From Litsea cubeba (lineage: Eukaryota > Streptophyta > Magnoliopsida > Laurales > Lauraceae), in assembly GCA_012931725.1 (NCBI GenBank), contig CM022948.1:40028749-40092748 (forward strand): 64,000 nt of DNA, in the 5' to 3' direction. Positions 54,480 to 63,076 of the stretch are shown piece after piece. Below the pieces are notes generated by a model that had not been told where the DNA came from, made no database searches, and was given only the letters and a program-made list of their open reading frames with translations. Positions within the stretch are counted from its first letter, which is position 1. Each line of letters starts with the position of its first letter. The position numbers and the translations under genes were made by a program.

Positions 54480-55161
54480 AGAAAGAGCTGACGAAGGTAT
54501 ATTTCTGGGTTACTCCTCTACTAGCAAGGCATATAGGTGTCTTAACAAAAGAACCAGAAAAATCATAGAAAGTGCTGATGTGAGAATAGATGAGAATATT
54601 GAACCAAAGAAGGCAACTCATAATGACAGTCCAGTTTATGAGGACTCGAGTGAGATTGATGATGAGATGGCTGAATCTAATGATTCTGAGAAATCAAAGG
54701 ATGACTCAGAAGATACTTCACCTAAGAAGCACAGCACTTGGGTAGAGCAACACCCTAAGGATCAAATCATTGGAGATCCTAAGGCAGGCGTTCAAACTAG
54801 ACAAAGTGTAGTTAGCAATTACTCACTTATGTCCACCATTGAACCCAAGACTGTGGCTGAAGCCAGTCTCGATAAAAGTTGGTTGAAAGCTATGCATGAG
54901 GAGATGTGCAGGAATTTTGCTGAAGAGATGAAGAAAGAATTTGAGATGTCAATCTCCAAGAATCCTGTTCAACATTCTAGGACGAAGCATGTAGCAATTC
55001 GTTATCATTTTCTTAAAGATAAAGTTGCTGATGGAGAGGTCAAGTTGGAATATGTTCCAACAACTGAGCAAGTGGCTGATATTTTCACGAAACCTCTGCC
55101 AAAGGAAGTCTTCGAGTATCTTCGGAAAAAGTTAGGAGTTACTCACTCTCCTAAACCGTAG
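54480..55161 (+). pseudogene. Copia B' tail: integrase C-terminus and RT/RNase H scraps
   Basis: After the frameshift the sequence continues KFEERADEGIFLGYS through the linker VEQHPKDQIIGDPKAGVQTR and SWLKAMHEEM. Then only short pieces follow: NFAEEMKKEFEMS (a segment just after the RT active site in Copia A) joined to ISKNPVQHSRTKH and VADIFTKPLPKE of RNase H. Thus two internal deletions removed the RT catalytic core including YVDD and most of RNase H, yet left the frame open to the stop at 55159-55161. Confidence 0.93.
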
Positions 55162-55248
55162 GAGTTGTGCTTGAAAGGGGGAGCAATGCATTCATTGAAT
55201 ATCCTATTCGCTCCTCGGTTTGGTCCCTTTGGACTTGTTGTCAAAGGG

Positions 55249-55352
55249 GGAGAGATGTTATGCTATGATAGCAAGGAGAGATGTTATGCTATGATAGCAA
55301 GGAGAGATGTTATGCTATGATAGCAAGGAGAGATGTTATGCTATGAAAGCTA
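55249..55352 (+). repeat. 26-bp tandem repeat upstream of the polypurine tract in B'
   Basis: Four copies of GAGAGATGTTATGCTATGAT plus AGCAAG, head to tail; Copia B has only about two. The last copy ends GAAAGCTA, the very site used as target by B' in B. Confidence 0.93.
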
Positions 55353-55488
55353 GGGGGAGATTGTTGACAGTGCATGGTTGTTATTTCAGAATTTCAGAAT
55401 TGGTTCCAAGTAAGTTTTGAAAAGAACTTGGAAGAGCTGCAAGCTGGAGTTGAAAGTGTTGAAGTTCCAATAGTGTTGCCAACAATTC

Positions 55489-55501
55489 CAAAGGGGGAGA
55501 T
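55489..55501 (+). promoter_or_regulatory. Polypurine tract of Copia B'
   Basis: CAAAGGGGGAGAT directly before the right LTR. A second near-copy (TAGGGGGAGATTGTTGA) lies about 140 bp upstream and is followed by TTGTTGA, which mimics an LTR start. Confidence 0.85.
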
Positions 55502-56635
55502 TGTTGGAATTTGAGATGACTTGAGAAGTCTTTTGATGAATTGAAGAAGTTAGCATCTCAAGTATTGATTTGAGTTGGAATTCTTGTCAACACATTGTCA
55601 CAAACATGATGCTAATAGGCTAGTATTGATAGAGCTGAAAAGAAGAAACAGAAGTGAAACAGTCAGGAATTCAGAATTCCTGAAGCAGAGCACGCGGTCG
55701 ACCGGGCTACTCATGCGGTCGACCGAGCAAGAAGAAACCTGCAGAAAACAGATTCAGGTAGCTCCCAGTTATTTTCGTGACACAGTGTGTCTTCGGTCGA
55801 CCGAGACCTCAGGATGTCGACCGAGCTCAAAAGTTGTCTGTTTCCAGTCAGTGTATGATGTCGACCGAGCAAGCCAGGATGTCGACCGAGCACGGGAACC
55901 AGAGTTGCGCAGAATTAGAAGTTTTGCACGAAAATTCAGCACACTTATCTAATTTGTTTGGGACTCTTTCTAAACGAATTGTAGCCTGTTTTAAATACAA
56001 TTAAGGGTTATTAAAACCTATATAAAGGCATGCTTGGGTCGTTCTAAAGATACACCAGAAGAGAGAAAGAATAGAGAAGAGTCTTAGAGAGTTCTTGAGA
56101 GAAAGAAGAAGCTGCTGGTGTGTGTTGCTGTGTGCTGATGTGGTGACGTTTTCTACAGCAATTGTGGACGAGATTATGCTCTTGAAGATGGTGATTCGTC
56201 CATGAGTTAAGTGTCTCTCTGTTTATGCTTTAATTTCAATTTGTAAGGGATTGAGAGAGAGAGAACTGTAGAGGGGAAGGGCTGCAGACAGAGTTAATCT
56301 TCTATTCTGTTTTTTACATCAAGTTGGTGCTTGGTGTTTGGGGTTTGGTGATCCTATCTGTGGGTGCAGATAAATTGTAAGGGGAGTCGGTGCTTCCTAG
56401 ATAGTTGGTGCTATCTGAAACTAAGGGTTGGTGCTCTTTGTCGTTGGTGCGACTAAATATATTCAGACCGGTACCGGATCGGTGTTCGGACGGTTTTGAT
56501 CTGTGGACGTAGCCTTTTGGTGAACCACGTTAAATCTGGTGTCATTGTGTGGTTTGACTTGTTTTGTTGTTGAATTGGACCTGTTTTTAGAAATCACTGA
56601 TTCACCCCCCCTCTCAGTGATCGCGGTATCCAACA
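55502..56635 (+). repeat. Right LTR of Copia B'
   Basis: 1134 bp, TATA box 56019-56026. Followed by AGCTA and then the resumed Copia B internal sequence. Confidence 0.96.
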
Positions 56636-56640
56636 AGCTA

Positions 56641-56789
56641 GGGGGAGATTGTTGACAATGCACGGTTGTTATTTCAGAATTTCAGAATTGGTTCCAAGTG
56701 AGTGTTGAAAAGAACTTGGAAGAGCTGCAAGCTGGAGTTGAAAGTGTTGAAGTTCCAATAGTGTTGCCAACAATTCCAAAGGGGGAGAT
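56641..56789 (+). other. 3' internal end of Copia B after the B' insertion
   Basis: Resumes GGGGGAGATTGTTGAC, nearly identical to 55353-55501 of B', and ends with the polypurine tract CAAAGGGGGAGAT at the right LTR. Confidence 0.92.
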
Positions 56790-58925
56790 TGTTGGAATTT
56801 GAGATGACTTGAGAAGTCTTTTGATGAATTGAAGAAGTTAGCATCTCAAGTATTGTTATGAGTTGGAATTATTGTCAACACATTGTCACAAACATGATGT
56901 TAATAGGCTAGTGTTGATAGAGCTGAAAAGAAGAAACAGAATTGAAACAGTCAGGAATTCAGATTTTTCTTACTTGATTTGCGTTCCATGCTCAGCTCCT
57001 CAAGTGCGGCTATGAGTTCCTCTTCAAGATTGACTTCAGCCTCCTCTTCCTCTTCCGGATCTAGCTCTTCTTCTTCTTTTAGCGGACACTTCGCAGCAAA
57101 GTGACCAATACCTCCACAATTGAAGCATTTAAAGGGTAGCTTCCCTTTGTACTTGCCATTGCTTCCTTTCTTCAACTTTCTAACAAATTGAGCCTCAAGC
57201 TCATCATCATCAGAATCAACATCATGACCAGCAGTCTCTTTTGCCTTTTTCTGAACTTTGAAGGCCGCTTCTTTATCAGATGAAGACGTTTTTCCTATGC
57301 GCATCTCATAGGCAGTTAGAGAACCATGTAATTCATCCATGGAAAATGCATTCAGATCTTTGGCTTCTTCGATGGCTGAGACTTTTGAATCAAACCGGGG
57401 AAGAAGAGATCTTAGAACCTTTTTGACGATGACCGGCTCTTTAATCTCCTCCCCTAGTCCACGAATGTCATTCGTGACTTCATTCACTCGTTGCATATAC
57501 GAGTCAACATTCTCGCTTTCCTCCATGCGAAGAGACTCGAATTGAGAGCGATGAGTTTGCAATTTGGCTTCTTTAATCTTCTCATCACCTTCATGTATGC
57601 TTTGCAACTTGTCCCAAATTTCCTTGGCTGTTTTGCATGCAATTACTTTGACAAGCTCGCTGTCCACAAGGCCACTAAAGAGTGCATTCTGCGCCTTGGA
57701 GTCATTGTCTGCCAACTTCTTCGATGCAGTATCATTGGGTACGGTGGCAGCATTGTAACCGGCTCTGACAGCCTCCCAAACATCATAGCCAAGAGATTTG
57801 ATGAAGGCTTGCATCCTAATCTTCCAAAAGGAGTAATTAGAACCATCAAACAGAGGTGCTTTCATAGGAATTATTGTCAACACATTGTCACAAACATGAT
57901 GTTAATAGGCTAGTGTTGATAGAGCTGAAAAGAAGAAACAGAATTGAAACAGTCAGGAATTCAGAATTCCTGAAGCAGAGCACGCGGTCGACCGGGCTCT
58001 TCATGCGGTCGACCGAGCAAGAAGAAACCTGCAGAAAACAGATTCAGGTAGCTCCCAGTTATTTTCGTGACACAGTGTGTCTTCGGTCGACCGGGACCCC
58101 AGGATGTCGACCGAGCTCAAAAGTTGTCTGTTTCCAGTCAGTGTCTTCGGTCGACCGAGCAAGCAAGGATGTCGACCGAGCACGGGAACCAGAGTTGCGC
58201 AGAATTAGAAGTTTTGCACGAAAATTCAGCACTCTTATCTAATTTGTTTGGGACTCTTTCTAAACGAATTGTAGCCCGTCTTGAACACAATTAAGGGTTA
58301 CTATAACCTATATAAAGGCATGTATGGGTCGTTCTAAAGATACACCAGAAAGAGAAAGAATAGAGAAGAGTTTTAGAGAGTTCTTGAGAGAAAGAAGAAG
58401 CTGCTGGTGTGTGTTGCTGTGTGCTGATGTGGTGACGTTTTCTACAGCAATTGTGGACGAGATTATGCTCTAGAAGATGGTGATTCGTCCATGAGTTAAG
58501 TGTCTCTCTGTTTATGCTTTAATTTCAATTTGTAAGGGATTGAGAGAGAGAGAATTGTAGAGGGGAAGGGCTGTAGACAGAATCTATCTTCTATTCTGTT
58601 TTTACATCAAGTTGGTGCTTGATGTCTGGGGTTTGGTGATCCTATCTGTTGGTGCAGATAAATTGTAAAGGGAGTCGGTGCTTCCTAGATAGTTGGTGCT
58701 ATCTGAAACTAAGGGTTGGTGCTCTTTGTCGTTGGTGCGACTAAATAAGATTCAGATCTGTCCCGGATTGGTGTTCGGACAGTCTTTGAACCGTGGACGT
58801 AGCCTTTCGGTGAACCACGTTAAATCTGGTGTCATTGTGTGGTTTGACTTGTTTTGTTGTTGAATTGGACCTGTTTTTAGAAATCACTGATTCACCCCCC
58901 CTCTCAGTGATCGCGGTATCCAACA
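56790..58925 (+). repeat. Right LTR of Copia B, split by an inverted gag fragment
   Basis: LTR sequence 56790-56963, foreign segment 56964-57865 (inverted gag), then LTR sequence from 57867 that first repeats 99 bp (56865-56963 = 57867-57965) and continues to GGTATCCAACA at 58925. With the insertion and one duplicate removed it is 1134 bp and matches the left LTR with a single substitution (CTATTTT/CTAATTT near 58242) and a shorter C-run. TATA box at 58319-58326. Confidence 0.95.
56964..57865 (-). pseudogene. Inverted gag fragment of Copia B family inside an LTR
   Basis: The minus strand encodes a gag fragment starting exactly at the internal ATG (MKAPLFDGSNY) and covering the UBN2 capsid, the first zinc knuckle CFNCGGIGHFAAKC and the acidic stretch, ending near MERKSSKKNL. 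An internal deletion of about 165 bp joins KCPLKE to EEELDPE through a GAAGA microhomology. It is about 99% identical to B' gag. It is the part of gag that Copia B lacks. The surrounding minus-strand open frame (310 codons) is intact. Confidence 0.94.
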
Positions 58926-60950
58926 GCTTCATGGAAAGAAACTCCCTAGAGATCTATGGGCTGAAGCAGTAAATACAGCTTGTTACATCATAAACATGGT
59001 TTACTTGAGAACTGGCTTGAACAAAATTGCCTATGAATTATGGCATGAGAAAAAGCCAAACATTAGCTACTTTAAAATTTTGGTAGTAAATGTTATATTC
59101 TCAAGGATAGAGAACATTTGAGCAAATTTGAATCAAAAAGTGATGAAGGCATTTTTATTGGCTATTCTCAAAACAGTCGTGCATACAGAGTTTTGAACAC
59201 AAATACTGGAGCCATACAAGAATCTATAAATGTTGTCATTGATGACAAATTAAAAGATTCCAGTAATCAAGAAAACCCTGATAATGATGAGATAGAAGTC
59301 CCAACAGCTAAGCTGAATGAGCCTCTAATCTCTAAGAACTTAGTAAATATGAAACATCATCCTATGGACCAAATTCTAGGAGATCCTTTGGCCGGTGTCA
59401 AGACTAGAAGGCAATTGGAAAATATTGTTAGTTATCTTTGCTTTACTTCTATCATTGAACCTAAAACTGTTAATGAAGCTTTCTCTGATGATTGTTGGAT
59501 AGATGCTATGCAAGAAGAACTAAATCAATTTACTAGAAATGAAGTATGGGAATTAGTACCTAGGCCTATTGACAAAAATGTTGTAGGTACCAAATGGATT
59601 TTCAAAAATAAACTCGATGAAAATGGTACCATAGTTAGAAACAAGGCCAGATTGGTTGCCCAAGGATATTCCCAAATTGAAGGAATAGACTTTGAAGAAA
59701 CATTTGCTCCTGTTGCTAGACTTGAATCCATTAGAATCTTACTTGCCATTGCTTGCTCTTTGAAATTTAAATTATATCAAATGGATGTGAAAAGTGCTTT
59801 TCTAAATGGAATATTAGAAGAAGAAGTTTATGTTGAGCAACCTAAAGGGTTTGAAGATCCTAAGAAGCCTAATCATGTGTATTATCTTAAAAAGGCTCTT
59901 TATGGTCTCAAACAAGCTCCTAGAGCTTGGTATGAAAGACTCACTCAATTTTTGGTTGATCACAATTTTAAAAGGGGAAGTGTTGATAAAACTCTATTTA
60001 TTCAAAGAACAAATGACACTATTTTGATTGCTCAAATCTATGTTGATGATATTGTGTTTGGATCTACTTGTAATGATTTAACAGAAAGATTTGCTAATCT
60101 TATGAAATCTGAATTTGAGATGAGCATGGTTGGCGAACTTAATTTCTTTTTAGGATTACAAATAAAACAACTGACTGATGGAATGTTTATTTCCCAGACC
60201 AAGTATGCTAAAGAATTGGTTAAAAGGTTTGGATTAGATTCAGCCAAGCACATGAACACACCCATGAGCACAACTCTTAAATTATCTAAGGATATGAGTG
60301 GTAAGAATGTTGATCCTAGTCTATATAGAAGCATGATAGGGAGCCTATTATATCTTACAGCTAGTAGACCTGATATTGCTTTCAGTGTAGGAGCTTGTGC
60401 CAGATATCAATCTGATCCCAAAGAAGCTCATTTGAAAGCTGTTAAGAGAATCATTAGATATGTTTCAGGGACTTCAGGATATGGCTTATGGTATCCATAT
60501 AATTCATCTACTTATATTGCTGGATACTCAGATGCCGATTGGGCTGGAAATGTGGATGATAGAAAATCGACTAGTGGTGGTTGCTTCTACCTAGGAAATT
60601 GTCTAGTTACTTGGCACAGCAAGAAACAGTCATCCATTTCCCTATCCACAGCTGAAGCAGAATATATAGCAGCTGGAAGTGGTTGTACTCAAGTGTTATG
60701 GATGAAACAAATGCTGAAAGACTATGGTATTGAACAAGGTAGCATGAATTTGTATTGTGATAACACCAGTGCTATCAATATTTCCAAAAATCATGTCCAA
60801 CACTCTAGAACTAAGCATATTGATATTAGACATCATTTCATTAGAGAATTGGTTGAAGAGGGAGTCATAGTTTTGGACCATATTTCTACTGAGAAACAAC
60901 TTGCAGATATTCTGACAAAACCATTGGATGTTTCAAATTTGAAAACATGA
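58926..60950 (+). CDS. Copia A pol, second part: integrase end, reverse transcriptase, RNase H
   Basis: Resumes at GCTTCATGG (the first five bases are the target duplication) with LHGKKLPRDLWAEAVNTACY. One missing T near 59081-59085 shifts the frame; the main open frame runs 59118-60950 (610 codons). It includes KFESKSDEGIFIGYS, the linker DQILGDPLAGVKTRR, RT motifs GTKWIFKNK, ARLVAQGYSQ, FAPVARLESIR, YQMDVKSAFLNG, YGLKQAPRAWY and catalytic YVDD (60039-60050), then RNase H GYSDADWAG, STAEAEYIA, LYCDNTSA and RTKHIDIRHHF. All RT and RNase H catalytic residues are present. Because B and B' lack RT, enzymes of this type could have moved them, though their primer sites are common to most plant Copia elements. 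Confidence 0.95.
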
Positions 60951-61050
60951 GAAAATCCCTTGGTATCTGTGTTGTTAAATAATTTCTTATTGTTTATTTG
61001 TTAGTTTCATTTTTTTTTGTGTTTAATTTAAAAAAATAGAAAAATAAATA

Positions 61051-61215
61051 AAATTAGAACATATCATTTTCTTAGAGATCATATGCAGAAGGGTAATATT
61101 GTATTAGAATTCACACGCACACACGATCAGTTGGCAGATTTTTTAAAACCCCTGTCAAAAAATAGACTATGCATAATTAGAAGAGAAATCAATATGATGC
61201 ATGCCATGAATATTT
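61051..61215 (+). pseudogene. Second, foreign RNase H C-terminus downstream of Copia A pol
   Basis: About 100 bp after the pol stop, an open stretch reads NKIRTYHFLRDHMQKGNIV, EFTRTHDQLADFLKPLSKNR and CIIRREINMM. This is the C-terminal RNase H tail of a Copia polyprotein (compare HFIRELVEEGVIVLDHIST and QLADILTKPL of Copia A itself) but clearly from another lineage. The catalytic part is absent. Confidence 0.8.
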
Positions 61216-61237
61216 ATTGAATATTTTTCTCAATGGC

Positions 61238-61717
61238 TTACAAAAACTTGAGACTTCTAGCCTCATCATTCAAATGCTTCTGCTTTTCATAGATCATCAT
61301 ACAATCTCTGTCTAAAGGATTAGGCATCCGAATTGAAGAGGTAAGCAAGGATTTTAAATCCTTATTCTCTTGCTTCAACTCTACTATTTTTCTATTAGAC
61401 TCGAGAAGAAGCCGTTGCAGTTCATTGATCTCCTCAATAAACTTTTCTGTCGTGCGAGTTCGGGATCGCAACCGATCCGAAAATGAGACAATGGATGAAG
61501 AATAATGAGTTCCGAGACTCACAAGCTCATAAATGGCATCTTCATCTATTTTATTAGCCAAAGCTCTCTCCTGTCGCCTTGGTATCATGGAACCTAAGAC
61601 AGATGCAGAAAAAGTTTGGGATTGAGGTAAAGAATTCCTCATCTCCTGATCAGAAGAAATACAAAAAGGGAATTTGTGAGCCATTGAAACCTTGAGAAAT
61701 AAGATTGCAGAAGACAA
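61238..61717 (-). CDS. Antisense coiled-coil ORF in the 3' region of Copia A
   Basis: A minus-strand open frame of 159 codons lies between pol and the 3' LTR, opposite to the element. A second ATG at 61684 (MAHKFPFCISSDQEM) gives 148 codons and better fits a TATA-like TATAAGAG at plus 61756-61763, about 75 bp upstream. The C-terminal half (EKFIEEINELQRLLLESNRK through VELKQENKDLKSLL) is a clear coiled coil; an arginine-rich RLRSRTRTT precedes it. No enzyme motif, signal peptide or membrane segment. The family is unknown. An intact frame in an element whose gag has decayed is notable. Antisense ORFs are known from some plant LTR retrotransposons. Confidence 0.6.
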   Translation of the reverse strand: MSSAILFLKVSMAHKFPFCISSDQEMRNSLPQSQTFSASVLGSMIPRRQERALANKIDEDAIYELVSLGTHYSSSIVSFSDRLRSRTRTTEKFIEEINELQRLLLESNRKIVELKQENKDLKSLLTSSIRMPNPLDRDCMMIYEKQKHLNDEARSLKFL

Positions 61718-63062
61718 GAAGAAGTGTTGTTACAAATCAGATAGAACTAAGGCTGCTCTTATAGAATTGGATTTCGAACAAGACAAAGCCTTAATTATTC
61801 ATATCTTGCTTTTTCAGGATTGAAAATCCGCTGAATGCAGATTTTCAAAAGCTACTCAGCTAAGCCTTTGAAATTAAATGCGGGCTGTCCCTATATTTTT
61901 CTCGTTTGTCAACAACATCCAGCGAATGTGTCAATATCCAGCTGATAATTAAAGAGTTTGTCATATATGGGTGGTTCCAGAGTACATCTCTTTGCGGGCT
62001 TGGATTGGGTGGGCTTGGGCTTTCGTGATGTGCATAAATTCGGGTTGCACTCACTTAGGACCAGTAAGAATTGTGGGGGATGAACTTGAATGCCCTCGGC
62101 CCTGTCTAATCGAGGCCCATCTATTATCTATGCTTGCATGATTCATCTATCTTCTGTTCTCTAATTTCTATGATTAGCTTCCAAAGTTTCTCTCAGTTTA
62201 TACATCTCTTTGCCAATTTTTGACAAAAAGAAGAGAATGTTGTTAAGGGGGAGTAGACATCTATAAGATGATCAAATAAGAATTCATATTTGAGGATCAT
62301 GGAGACACATATATGAATATGATGTGCTTCATAGTTATATCAGTATGATTATGCAGGTTCATCACTACGGTTAAGTGGTGAAAAAGGTCAATGAAATGAA
62401 ATTTCATATGATCTTTATTGAGTCCTTACTCTTCGATCGGTTTGTATCATTTGAAGGACTTTGAGAATCCTTAAATGGATTCATGGAATTGATATGGACT
62501 TTTTTAGTTGATTTATATAGTTCAATTCCATCTTAGCAAGATTACATCTCTTTACAGTCAAATCTTTTGATATCATGCTTGCTAACCCCTCTATGCTTAT
62601 AGGTGAATCTTTTTATGTCCTTGATATCATAATATGCTAAATATTGATATCTCTCACTTCTCCTTATCTCTCTATAGTACTCCATATGCTTCATCGGGAC
62701 ATCTCTTTGTCAATTTGTGACAAAAAGGGGGAGAATAAATGGATTGAATCTTGAAAATGGAGAGATTAAACAAAGTGGGAGAGTGTATAGAACAAAGGGT
62801 GAAAACACACTCTATCTATGATATTTTGTGACTAACAATTAAGGGGGAGTAGCAATCCCACCATAGAATGTGTATGTCAATGTTTTATGCAGGTATATCT
62901 TTAAGAGACAAAGCACATTCTCAGGGGGAGTATTTAGAGTCATGAGTGTTTGAGTTGTAATTGTTGTATCTATTGAAAAGATCATGTTCTCTTGTAATCT
63001 TGGTTGTATTTGAGTCCATTTGTTATATTTCAATCAAGAATAGGTGTTTTGCCACGAAATTG
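61718..63062 (+). other. 3' non-coding region of Copia A
   Basis: No sense ORF. Contains scattered AAAGGGGGAG or TAAGGGGGAGT words (62254, 62727, 62841, 62922) and repeated ATCTCTTTGNCAATTTTTGA-type words (62203, 62703) ahead of the polypurine tract, a layout seen in SIRE-like Copia elements. Confidence 0.7.
61756..61763 (-). promoter_or_regulatory. TATA-like box for the antisense ORF
   Basis: TATAAGAG on the minus strand, placed to start a transcript about 45 bases ahead of the second ATG. Prediction from sequence only. Confidence 0.35.
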
Positions 63063-63063
63063 A

Positions 63064-63076
63064 CAAAGGGGGAGAT
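63064..63076 (+). promoter_or_regulatory. Polypurine tract of Copia A
   Basis: CAAAGGGGGAGAT directly before the 3' LTR; primes plus-strand DNA synthesis. Confidence 0.9.

Larger units (their letters stand above)
50336..56635 (+). mobile_element. Copia B', RT-less element nested in Copia B
   Basis: LTRs 50336-51461 and 55502-56635; a perfect 5-bp duplication AGCTA at 50331-50335 and 56636-56640; primer site at 51464-51475; polypurine tract 55489-55501. The internal region carries an intact gag-protease-integrase ORF, then a one-base frameshift and a tail ORF with only scraps of RT and RNase H. It is the same family as B but another subfamily (about 3% different LTRs by eye). Its two LTRs differ by about nine substitutions, more than the outer pair. 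Confidence 0.95.
46783..58925 (+). mobile_element. Copia B, RT-less element with Copia B' nested inside
   Basis: Complete LTR element with a perfect 5-bp duplication GCTTC at 46778-46782 and 58926-58930. Left LTR 46783-47918; right LTR 56790-58925 (carrying an inverted gag insertion). Primer site TGGTATCAGAGC at 47921-47932 and polypurine tract CAAAGGGGGAGAT ending at 56789. Its own internal region (47919-50335 and 56641-56789) lacks the gag capsid and the whole reverse transcriptase. B' inserted in its 3' internal region. The two outer LTRs differ by one substitution and C-run length over about 1.13 kb. Confidence 0.95.
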
